Source: Stieleria bergensis (GTDB lineage Bacteria > Planctomycetota > Planctomycetia > Pirellulales > Pirellulaceae). Taken from it: a stretch of DNA of 64,000 nt. The notes beneath the pieces are model-generated. The model ran no database searches. It was not told the DNA's origin and saw only the letters and a list, made by a program, of their open reading frames with translations. Position numbers and translations under genes: made by a program. Numbering within the stretch: position 1 is the first letter of the stretch; every line of letters starts with the position of its first letter. Where the stretch lies: contig CP036272.1 of the NCBI GenBank assembly GCA_007745635.1, positions 124,001 to 188,000 on the forward strand, written 5' to 3'. Shown here piece after piece: positions 16,998 to 24,829 of this stretch.

Positions 16998-19226
16998 ATG
17001 GTTGAATTTCATGCGGAGCGGCGCTTGTTGATCATTGACGATCATCAACAGGTGCACGATGACTTTTTTCATATCCTGGGTGCCGCTAATACGGGCTTGA
17101 CCGTTACCTCGGCCACCAAGCTGATCGGCCCCACCAGCCCGTCGACCGACGAGAGCTCGGCGTCTTCTCTGAGCTTGGCAGCCCAGAGCTTGGCAGCCCA
17201 GAGCTTGGCAGCCCAGAGCATGCCAGCCCAGGGTGTGCCAGCCCACAGTAGCCCAGTTCTGGGGATGCCTGTCTTCAGCATTGCCAGCACTTACAGTGGC
17301 AAGCAGGCCATCGCGCATGTGCAGAAATCGGTTGAGCTGAACAATCGCATCTCGGTTGCCTTCATTGATTTGCAGGTCTCCGGTGAGCTCGACGCGTTGA
17401 CGACGATTGAGCGCATATGGGCCATCGATCCTGCCGTTCAGATTGTGATTTGCACATCCTACACCAGCGGTATCTGGGACAGTGTCGTGCGGCGATTGGG
17501 CTACAGCGATCAATTGTTGCTGCTACGTCAACCCATGGAGAACGACGAGCTTCGTCAGATCGCATTGGCACTGAGTGAAAAGTATCGTCTCTCGTTGCGA
17601 CAAGCTCAGAAGCTTTCGGTGTTAACCAAAGAGGTCAAGAAGCGTCGCCAGATGGAATCGGAGCTGCGTGAAATAGCTCACCGTGATGCGTTGACCCAGT
17701 TGCCCAATCGGCCATTCCTGCTGAATCGTTTGGAAACGGTGCTCTCCAATCAAGGTTCACATCGGCAGTCCGTCGATGCGTTGCTGTTCATGGACCTGGA
17801 TAACTTTAAAGTCATCAATGATTCCTTGGGGCACGCTGCCGGTGATGACTTACTAAGCCAAGTTGCCCAGCGACTGAAGCAGTGTTTGCGAGACTGCGAC
17901 ACCGCGGCACGAGGCAGTGCCGATCTTAAAAGTGACTGCAACGAAACCATCACCGAAGAGACTCAGGAGGATGGCGAACCAACGGAGCGAACCATTCGCT
18001 TAGGCGGCGACGAGTTTGTCGTGATGTTGGAACGGATGACTCACTATGAAGATGCCATTCGCGTTGCTCGCCGCATCGTGGCCAGCATTGCCGAGCCGTT
18101 CCGACTAGGCAATCGCAAAGTCACGGTCGGTACCAGTGTTGGGATCGCTTTCTTGAGCGATTCGATCCGCGATGGACACCAATTGCTGAGCAACGCCGAC
18201 ACGGCCATGTACCAGGCGAAGAACCTGGGCAAGGGCCGGATCGCTGTTTTTGATCAGTCGATGCACGAAGCTTTAGTGGCTCGGCATCAACTGGAAAACA
18301 AGATGCGCGAGGCATTGCGTGACGATAAACTGGAATTGCGTTATCAGCCGATCATCAATCTACGAAGTGGCGAGATTCAAGGCGTTGAAGTGCTTTCTCG
18401 CTGGCGTTCTGACGATGGTGAATTCGTGCCCCCGGGCACGTTCATTGCCATGGCTGAAGAGATTGGTTTGATCACTCAGTTTGGCGAATGGGTTCTGCGC
18501 CGTTCGATCATGGAATTTGGCCAGATGCTCGAACGCTTTGATCCCATGCATCAGCCTGACGTGTATTTGGGAGTCAACGTCTCTCGCAAGCAATTGAACG
18601 ATGTGATCTTTGCAGAACGTCTCTCGGGGTTGATCGAGCAAACTGGCTACAGTCCGAATTTGAAAATTGAAATGGCCGAGAAGGGCGATGCTCGCGATCA
18701 TGAGCGTGTCTTGCGCACCATGCATGGACTGCATGAAGCGGGCATCGGGATCCACATTGATGACTTTGGCAAAAGCAGCACGTCGTTGACCTGCTTTCAT
18801 GACTACCCGATCGAAACCGTCAAAATTGATCGGTCGTTCACCAGTTCGATCGCCGACGATCATGGACGTGCGATCATCATGCAGGCAGTCATTCAACTGT
18901 CGCATCACCTGATGGCCAATGTGGTTTGTGAAGGGGTGGAAACGTCCGAACAGTTGGAGCTCTTGCAATGCTGGGGATGTGACCTGGCACAAGGTTTCTA
19001 CTTTGCCCCGGCACTGACGATTGAAGAACTCGAACGTCTGCTGCGTGATCCGAATCGTAGCCACGGCCTGCGTGAGCTGCGTCGCTTCCTGACCAGTGTC
19101 GATTACTCGATGCCGGTCAGGACACCGCTGGGGCAATCGAACGCCGGTGGGCCTGCTCAGATTCCGCTACCGTCTTCCGCTCCCATCCTCCCATCGACGG
19201 GACCCTACGCTAGCGACGGGCGATAA
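16998..19226 (+). CDS. REC-GGDEF-EAL cyclic-di-GMP signalling protein
   Basis: About 742 residues, start ATG 16998 (a GTG two codons earlier is also possible). The N-terminal receiver-like domain opens with RLLIIDDHQQVHDDF, is interrupted by a low-complexity insertion built on LAAQS repeats, and continues with VAFIDLQVSGELDALTTIERIW, VQIVICTSYTS and LLLRQPMENDEL; the usual KKP(F) motif reads RQP, so the conserved Lys is replaced. The GGDEF domain has HRDALTQLPNRPFL, FMDLDNFKVINDSLGH and intact LGGDEF near residue 336. Its likely inhibitory site RDCD is separated from GGDEF by about 28 extra residues. The EAL domain has EVL for EAL, then NVSRKQL, IDDFGKSSTSL, VKIDRSF and CEGVET. It could synthesise and/or degrade c-di-GMP. 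Confidence 0.93.
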   Translation: MVEFHAERRLLIIDDHQQVHDDFFHILGAANTGLTVTSATKLIGPTSPSTDESSASSLSLAAQSLAAQSLAAQSMPAQGVPAHSSPVLGMPVFSIASTYSGKQAIAHVQKSVELNNRISVAFIDLQVSGELDALTTIERIWAIDPAVQIVICTSYTSGIWDSVVRRLGYSDQLLLLRQPMENDELRQIALALSEKYRLSLRQAQKLSVLTKEVKKRRQMESELREIAHRDALTQLPNRPFLLNRLETVLSNQGSHRQSVDALLFMDLDNFKVINDSLGHAAGDDLLSQVAQRLKQCLRDCDTAARGSADLKSDCNETITEETQEDGEPTERTIRLGGDEFVVMLERMTHYEDAIRVARRIVASIAEPFRLGNRKVTVGTSVGIAFLSDSIRDGHQLLSNADTAMYQAKNLGKGRIAVFDQSMHEALVARHQLENKMREALRDDKLELRYQPIINLRSGEIQGVEVLSRWRSDDGEFVPPGTFIAMAEEIGLITQFGEWVLRRSIMEFGQMLERFDPMHQPDVYLGVNVSRKQLNDVIFAERLSGLIEQTGYSPNLKIEMAEKGDARDHERVLRTMHGLHEAGIGIHIDDFGKSSTSLTCFHDYPIETVKIDRSFTSSIADDHGRAIIMQAVIQLSHHLMANVVCEGVETSEQLELLQCWGCDLAQGFYFAPALTIEELERLLRDPNRSHGLRELRRFLTSVDYSMPVRTPLGQSNAGGPAQIPLPSSAPILPSTGPYASDGR
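17171..17245 (+). repeat. 15-bp in-frame tandem repeat (LAAQS-type)
   Basis: Three exact copies of GAGCTTGGCAGCCCA (17171-17215) are followed by two diverged copies (17216-17245). They encode repeats of S-L-A-A-Q and sit inside the receiver-like domain of the GGDEF-EAL protein. The unit length is a multiple of three, so copy-number change would keep the frame. Confidence 0.9.
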
Positions 19227-19387
19227 CGGCTGGCAACGCTCTTCGGACGCCGCTTTCGTGGTTCGCTATATTCTTGTTGCCGCAGGCAGCGATCGAACCA
19301 AGTCGCGCCAGTTGATTGACGTTACACTAGGTGACATTCTGTCTTTGTCTTCGTGACCAGGACGACTTACCTTGTTGTTTCAATTTG

Positions 19388-20866
19388 ATGAATGGGTCGA
19401 TGGTTTTTGAGCGGATAGCTGCACGCGCGAGTTGGTTTCTGTTTGTCTTTGTTGGGTTGATCGGTGGGCAACCGATGATGCCAAGTTGTTGGGGGCAGCC
19501 GACGTCTGTGGTGTCCGCCACGGGCACGGATTCTGTGTCGTCCCCGGTCCGCAACGTTTTGTTGATCATGGCGGATGATTTGAAGGCCAGCGTGTTAGGG
19601 TGCTATGGTGATCCACACTGCCAAACCCCGAACCTGGATCGACTTGCAGCCAAGGGGTTGCTGTTTGAACACGCCTACTGTCAGGCAACTTGGTGCGCGC
19701 CTTCGCGTCGTTCGATGATGTTCGGTCGTTATCGCGATCAAGCCAATGTCACTCTGGGCCAGCAATTGCAGGACCATGCAGCCTACACCGCGCGTGTGGG
19801 TAAGATCTTTCACATGCGCGTTCCGGGGGACATCATTGCTGGGATAGATGGCCTTGATCAGCCCAAATGTTGGACGGAGCGATTCAACAGCCCCGGACCT
19901 GAGACGCATACTCCGGGCCTCTATGCCTGTTTGAATCAGAACCTCTTCACTCGCCAGCTTGCCAATCGCCAGTCAACCAAGATGCCACATCGCATGTTTG
20001 TCACGGTGCAGTCCGATGGTGATGGCACCAGACAGGCTGATTACAAAGCGGCGAGTCAAGCGATCGAGCTGCTCAAGCAACGTCGTCAGAGCGATCAGCC
20101 GTTCTTTCTGGCTGTCGGATTAGTGCGTCCCCATTATCCGATGGTTGCTCCAAGCCATTACTTCGATGACTATCCAGTTGATCGGATCGCAATGCCCGCC
20201 AACTGGAAAGACGACACCTCAGACATTCCCAAACAGGGCAGGGCAGCGACAACCAACGCCAGGAATTCGATCGGTGATTTTCCCGAGAACCAAAAGCAGA
20301 TGTGGAGCGGTTACTACGCCAGCGTGGCCTTTATGGATGCTCAGGTCGGCAGAATTCTGGATGCCTTGGAGCAACACCAGCTTGCTGATTCAACGGCCGT
20401 GATCTTTACCAGCGATCACGGCTATCACCTTGGTGAACATGGCTGGTGGCAAAAGAGCAACCTGCATGAGGAAGTGATTCGGGTCCCGCTGATCGTTCGC
20501 GTGCCCCAGCAAGCACGCGGCCGATCAAAATCGATGGTCGAGCTGATTGACCTGTATCCTACGGTCTGTCAGTTGATGAGCGTCCCCACGCCGGCGGTTG
20601 CGGAGGGAAAGAGCTTACTGCCCGTGCTGCAGGATCCACTGAAACGTCTTCGCCAGGGAGCCTTATCGATCCACAATGGTCATTCCTTGCGGACCGACCA
20701 CTGGCACTACATGCGATACACAGATGGCAGCGAGGAATTGTACGACATGCAACAGGATCCCGGTGAAACCAGGAACTTGGCCGGCGAACCCACACCGTCC
20801 AAGGAGCTTCTGCAGATGCGGCAGGCGCTGCAGCAACGCCTGCGTGAAATCAAGACAGTCAACTAA
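19388..20866 (+). CDS. Sulfatase, iduronate-2-sulfatase-like
   Basis: About 492 residues from ATG 19388 (ATG 19400 is an alternative); a hydrophobic export signal follows (SWFLFVFVGLIGGQPM). This is a type I formylglycine sulfatase: NVLLIMADDLKASVLGCYGD provides metal-binding Asp residues, and the FGly motif C-A-P-S-R places the modified Cys at about residue 103. Further markers are QTPNLDRLAAKGLLFEHAYCQ, VGLVRPHYPM, and VIFTSDHGYHLGEHGWWQKSNL with metal-binding Asp-His. The latter wording is typical of iduronate-sulfatase/choline-sulfatase relatives. It should hydrolyse sulfate esters of a polysaccharide or similar substrate outside the cytoplasm; the substrate cannot be told. Its stop overlaps by 3 bases the stop of the convergent gene at 20863. 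Confidence 0.93.
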   Translation: MNGSMVFERIAARASWFLFVFVGLIGGQPMMPSCWGQPTSVVSATGTDSVSSPVRNVLLIMADDLKASVLGCYGDPHCQTPNLDRLAAKGLLFEHAYCQATWCAPSRRSMMFGRYRDQANVTLGQQLQDHAAYTARVGKIFHMRVPGDIIAGIDGLDQPKCWTERFNSPGPETHTPGLYACLNQNLFTRQLANRQSTKMPHRMFVTVQSDGDGTRQADYKAASQAIELLKQRRQSDQPFFLAVGLVRPHYPMVAPSHYFDDYPVDRIAMPANWKDDTSDIPKQGRAATTNARNSIGDFPENQKQMWSGYYASVAFMDAQVGRILDALEQHQLADSTAVIFTSDHGYHLGEHGWWQKSNLHEEVIRVPLIVRVPQQARGRSKSMVELIDLYPTVCQLMSVPTPAVAEGKSLLPVLQDPLKRLRQGALSIHNGHSLRTDHWHYMRYTDGSEELYDMQQDPGETRNLAGEPTPSKELLQMRQALQQRLREIKTVN

Positions 20867-21918
20867 TTGACCAAGCGATACGTCCACTCGTACTTGAGTG
20901 CTTCCTGCATGTCATACTTGTTCAGAATGTACGACTCTTCTTTGGCATCGCGGTGGGCTGGCATGCCAAAGCGAATGTTGTCACGGATTTGGTCCATCGC
21001 ATCACCGGGGCGGTAGAAGTTCAGTTTCAACATCTTGCGACGATACGGTGCATCGGAAGCTTCGCCATCGACCTGAAAGGCGTTGGTCAGTCCAGAGACC
21101 GAAAGCGACAGGAAGTCGATGTGGGGATTGACATCCGTCCACGTCACAACACCCCACACACCAGGTGCATCTGCATCGGTGGAGTGGGGAACGGGATGGC
21201 GAGTGATTTCCACGGTGTTGTAAAGCGGTGCCGTGATCTGCTCGCGAGCAGCGATCACACTGGTTGCAGACGGAATGATGCGGTCAACATACTCGGTACC
21301 GCTGACATGGTCCGATAACGTAATCAGCGGGAAGAATCGGCGAGACTGATAAGCCACCGACTCAACACGTGTGTAAAGACTTGAGCCCGCCACTTGGTCA
21401 GCAGCAGGACGAAGGTCGCCGCCACGGTAACGAACGCGATACACCATGTACCAAATCAGTTTGCGTTGGACACGACCACCTGGCATCGGCACGTCTGCAT
21501 AGATCTGACGCAATGGCTTGAACGAAAATTCCAAGCAATAGATCTCCCGTCGCAACACGACTTGCTTGGCCATTTCGACCAGCGTGCGAGTGCGTGGATC
21601 AAAGTTTGGCGTTCCGTCTTTGAACTTTGCTGGGTCCCAGGCCAGTTCTGGATAGGCTTGCAAGAACTCATTCATGGCCAGCGGGCCATCAATGGTTTCT
21701 TCTGGGTGAGGTGCCGGCGGGATCACCGTGACAACACCCGGGGCAAACTTCGTGTGTTGTTCGGTGTAAGGATCCTTTATCGGCGGAGCCGCATCCTGTG
21801 CTCTGACTGCTGGCGCGTTGACCAGGCCGAACATCACGACGGTGAACAGTAGCCAACGACTTGAAAAGGTCCGGCTTGGCGTTGGGTTGTCGATGGTTCG
21901 TTTCAAGACAGCAAACAT
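20863..21918 (-). CDS. Exported protein of unknown function
   Basis: About 351 residues, start ATG 21918, chosen because the signal peptide follows soon after (SRWLLFTVVMFGLVNAPAVRAQ); the frame is open to 22065, into the upstream gene. The mature part has no motif I recognise. It has a conserved-looking core with KQVVLRREIYCLEFSFKPLRQI, KLIWYMVYRVRYRGGDLRP, and a beta-rich middle (RFFPLITLSDHVSG, VWGVVTWTDVNPHIDFLSLSVSGLTNAF), ending in EALKYEWTYRLVN. It lies 73 bases downstream of the exported protein gene at 21992-23668 on the same strand, suggesting one operon. Probably periplasmic. Confidence 0.75.
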   Translation of the reverse strand: MFAVLKRTIDNPTPSRTFSSRWLLFTVVMFGLVNAPAVRAQDAAPPIKDPYTEQHTKFAPGVVTVIPPAPHPEETIDGPLAMNEFLQAYPELAWDPAKFKDGTPNFDPRTRTLVEMAKQVVLRREIYCLEFSFKPLRQIYADVPMPGGRVQRKLIWYMVYRVRYRGGDLRPAADQVAGSSLYTRVESVAYQSRRFFPLITLSDHVSGTEYVDRIIPSATSVIAAREQITAPLYNTVEITRHPVPHSTDADAPGVWGVVTWTDVNPHIDFLSLSVSGLTNAFQVDGEASDAPYRRKMLKLNFYRPGDAMDQIRDNIRFGMPAHRDAKEESYILNKYDMQEALKYEWTYRLVN

Positions 21919-21991
21919 GACTTGAGCTCGGATCGTTGAAGGTTGGTGGAGCAGAGGAGCGAGTGTTGAATTCAAAACAGAAGCTGGGGCA

Positions 21992-23668
21992 TCAACGTGC
22001 ACTGGCTGGTGGTTGCACAGACGCCTTTCCGATCTTCGCGGCAGCGTCCCCCGAAATGCTCGCATCAGATCCCGTCTTTGTGGCTCCCATCTTAATTGGC
22101 TCTGGGCCTGGATTCAGTACCTTAAGCGAGGGATTCTGCTGGAGATTTGCTTGTCCAGGCGGCTCCGTTGCGGAATTTTCACGCATTTCAGGCGGCTTGC
22201 CGTCCAGGATCTGATCCTCGGACAGGAATCGCAGCGAGTCGGCGAATTGAGCGTCACTGCCGGCAAATGCCTCAATCTGAGCCGCTGGCAGTGTGAAAGT
22301 GGCTTGAACGCGTTTCCCCTGGTCATCCGAGAAGTGCATCATGATCCAGCGAACCGGGACTCCAGAGGTCTCGCCGTCAGCAATCACCGTCAGGATCCGC
22401 AGGCCTTGCCCGCTGACGCGTTCGGAGCCGTTCACCAGTTGCGTCAAGTTACCGTCAACCGATCGGCTGACCATCGTTTTGAAGGCCTCCAGAGTCAATT
22501 GATGACCCTCTGGAAGGGCGGGCAGCATCTGTAGATTGCACTGCGACAGACTCTTCTCGTGTTCGATCATTCGCAGCACCGCTGCGCCGGGGCGATCCTG
22601 GATCATTTTCCAGCGACGTTGCATCATCGCTGAACAGCCCAGTTGAGCGCTTTGCAATTCGACATACAGGCGATCTGCAGGCGGCTCCGCTGTCGTATCG
22701 ATCGAAATCGGATCGCTCGCTAATGCCACGGGCTTTTCCATCGGCTGGCGAATCATGCGAAGGGTGCCAGCCAGATCAAAGCCGGGTTCCGCTTGACCGC
22801 TGCGGCGTTTTTCGTGAACTGCCAACGCAACCCATGGGCAGAACCCTTGCTCAAGATCAAACAACAGCTTGCCCAGGAGTTCGATTTCCGTTTCGACCGA
22901 ATCCACTGAGCCTTTGACGTTGCCTTTGAACTGCAGTTTGGCTTGCCGGTCATCAAGGGAGACCACTTCGCATTCCACACTTCCGCTGTCGGCCGTTGTC
23001 CAGTTCAGCAGTGCAGCGATGTGCTGCACATCGATCTTGTAGCGGTCACCGGCTGTGACGGCTTGATCGGGTAGCAACGATTCGCTGGCAAGCGCATTGA
23101 GAGGCGACTTCAGCAAAGAAAGCTCGCCATGGGTCAGAAACGTCGTTGGCGAATAGATGGTCGCTGGCAAACGTTTTTGATGCACAACGGTTTGCCGCGC
23201 CGAGTCTCGAATGGTTTGGTGACGCGAAGTCTTGTTCAGCTTGCTGGTGCTTTCGGCGGCGTGATAGTATCGCTCGGTAACCAGATCCCATCCTTCGCTT
23301 TCGGCAGCACGTCGTTGCCGTTCTTCGTAGTCCAGCACCGCCTTCGATTCGATCGGAAGTTCCCGAGTCTCGGAAGGTTTGATCAACGGGTTCTTGGGGA
23401 CCAGCACATTTCCTTTGACATCCAACTCGATGCGCACTCGCATCAGAGGATGATCGATCGGTACCAGCCTGGTTGCTTCCCCTGCGTTGGCAGTTGTCGT
23501 AGCCGTCTTGCTGTCGCTCTCCAGTGGATTGCCCAGCAGTGGTGTTGTCAGGATGGACTGTCCGGCAACACAGGCAGCTGTTGGAGCGAGCACTGATCGC
23601 AATAAGAACGATCGACGATTAGTTTGGCTGCAGTCCTGATTGCTCACGATTCGCGTTCCGTGCTTCAA
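21992..23668 (-). CDS. Exported protein of unknown function with Tat-like signal
   Basis: 558 residues. The N-terminus has a twin-arginine-like signal (NRRSFLLRSVLAPTAACVAG). The mature part contains no motif I know: a helical region with DYEERQRRAAESEGWDLVTERYYHAAE, then alternating beta segments (GSVECEVVSLDDRQAKLQFKGNVKGSVDSVETEIELLGKLLFDLEQGFCPWVALAVHEKR) that could form a beta-sandwich or lipocalin-like fold. A Pro/Ala/Gly-rich C-terminal tail of about 50 residues looks disordered. It is the first gene of a leftward pair with the gene at 20863. A periplasmic or envelope role is inferred from the signal only. Confidence 0.75.
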   Translation of the reverse strand: MKHGTRIVSNQDCSQTNRRSFLLRSVLAPTAACVAGQSILTTPLLGNPLESDSKTATTTANAGEATRLVPIDHPLMRVRIELDVKGNVLVPKNPLIKPSETRELPIESKAVLDYEERQRRAAESEGWDLVTERYYHAAESTSKLNKTSRHQTIRDSARQTVVHQKRLPATIYSPTTFLTHGELSLLKSPLNALASESLLPDQAVTAGDRYKIDVQHIAALLNWTTADSGSVECEVVSLDDRQAKLQFKGNVKGSVDSVETEIELLGKLLFDLEQGFCPWVALAVHEKRRSGQAEPGFDLAGTLRMIRQPMEKPVALASDPISIDTTAEPPADRLYVELQSAQLGCSAMMQRRWKMIQDRPGAAVLRMIEHEKSLSQCNLQMLPALPEGHQLTLEAFKTMVSRSVDGNLTQLVNGSERVSGQGLRILTVIADGETSGVPVRWIMMHFSDDQGKRVQATFTLPAAQIEAFAGSDAQFADSLRFLSEDQILDGKPPEMRENSATEPPGQANLQQNPSLKVLNPGPEPIKMGATKTGSDASISGDAAAKIGKASVQPPASAR

Positions 23669-24829
23669 AGGTGCCCCATTGAACTGGAAAACACAATTGG
23701 TTTTCTCTGTTCGCGATGGATCGGGTTCGTTCGATACTCATCGCTGTTGATCGACCAAATCTGCCCATCGAATCAAAGCAATCATCTCAATGTGGTGTGA
23801 CTGCCACTGCTTTGATCGTTTCGGCCCCGAAAACGGCTACAGCCCGAAAAGTTTGCCAGCCAGCTTGCCTGAGCCGGGGGCACTGCAGATCGAAGGAAAA
23901 CTCAGTGGTCAGCCTGTTCTGTGGTTGGCTGGAGGGTGTTTTTCAGTGGCCAGCGCGTCGGCCTATGTTGGTGATCAGCCGACAGGCCTGGTCATTCTTG
24001 CCAACTGTATGATCTCAGAATGGTGCCGGTTTCTGGGGAGTGATTGAAATCTCAATCAGCGCAGGCAGGGCGATTGTCCTGCCATTTGTGCAATCCTGCG
24101 TGAAATAGTTACACCGTTCGGTTGACAATTAGCGAGAAGCAAAAAGAAATCAAAAGCTTTCCGCATCTATAAACTACCTTGGAGTAGCGATTTACGTCGC
24201 TGGAAGCGTAAAAAAGCCTAGCGACTTGGTCGGATTCAAGCGGTTTGGCCCCAAATTTCCTACGGAATGTCCAGTGAAAAAGCAATGACTGCCGGGGAAT
24301 CTTCAACCAGAAATCGAAAAAGTTAGCCAAGTCGCCAAGAATCCGCATGTTCAAGGGAATTCACACTCCGAATGGGGATTTTGCGATCAGCGGCTGAATC
24401 GATTGCTCGAAGTGAACCGTCTGGCTGTTACAGTCGTCCTAAGAAAAGGCGTTCAGGATCGTGACATGATTGGATTCACTTCGTGCCCTCGGGGACGTCA
24501 GCGTTTCCACTGCTGTGTTGCGTGACAAGTTTTTGGCGGATCTGATGCCGTCTTGAACTTACAAGGTTAGCCAACAAGGATTCGCAGCATTGAATTTTCA
24601 AAAACAGAGAGCCTGAACAGAATCGGGCGCAATTCGCCGTGACCAAAGGTGTCGTTAAACATGCGATACCTGATGCCATGGCCCAGCAAGAATCGTCTGA
24701 TGGAACAAGGCTGATTCGGGTATCCACGGAATCAATGGAACGAGACTTTGGGAATCAATCCAAACGCGATTTGTCAAGATCGCAGGGACTTGTTTGGAGT
24801 GGACCGAAGTCGCGAGGAGACCTCTTATC
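23669..24829. other. 1.16-kb gene-poor region upstream of the sigma factor
   Basis: Separates two divergent genes. Short frames exist (for example 23790-24047, 85 codons) but none looks convincingly protein-coding, and the second half (about 24100-24650) seems richer in A+T than its surroundings. It contains TTGACA at 24123-24128 with no good -10 partner at 17 bases. It may carry a long leader or a small RNA for the downstream sigma-factor gene, but I see no defined structure. Confidence 0.4.
24814..24820 (+). promoter_or_regulatory. Shine-Dalgarno GAGGAGA deciding the sigma-factor start
   Basis: GAGGAGA ends nine bases before ATG 24830. Clear ribosome binding sites are uncommon in this window, and this one argues for 24830 over the in-frame ATG at 24794. 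Confidence 0.7.

Noticed and set aside
17171-17245. Possible CRISPR-like repeats
   Set aside because: The units are directly adjacent with no spacers, and they encode in-frame LAAQS repeats of a protein.
18360-19136. 258-codon open frame antisense to the EAL domain
   Set aside because: Entirely opposite to a coding region with clear motifs; no protein-like features.
22013-22534. 173-codon rightward frame opposite the exported protein gene
   Set aside because: Overlaps a well-supported leftward gene and reads like reverse-frame translation.
23790-24047. 85-codon frame in the long intergenic region
   Set aside because: Part of it (EGKLSGQPVLWLAGG) looks somewhat protein-like, but there is no ribosome site and no known family, and an overlapping frame is equally open. 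Left unannotated.
24123-24151. Sigma-70 promoter starting at TTGACA
   Set aside because: No acceptable -10 hexamer at 16-18 bases; the hexamer alone is not enough.
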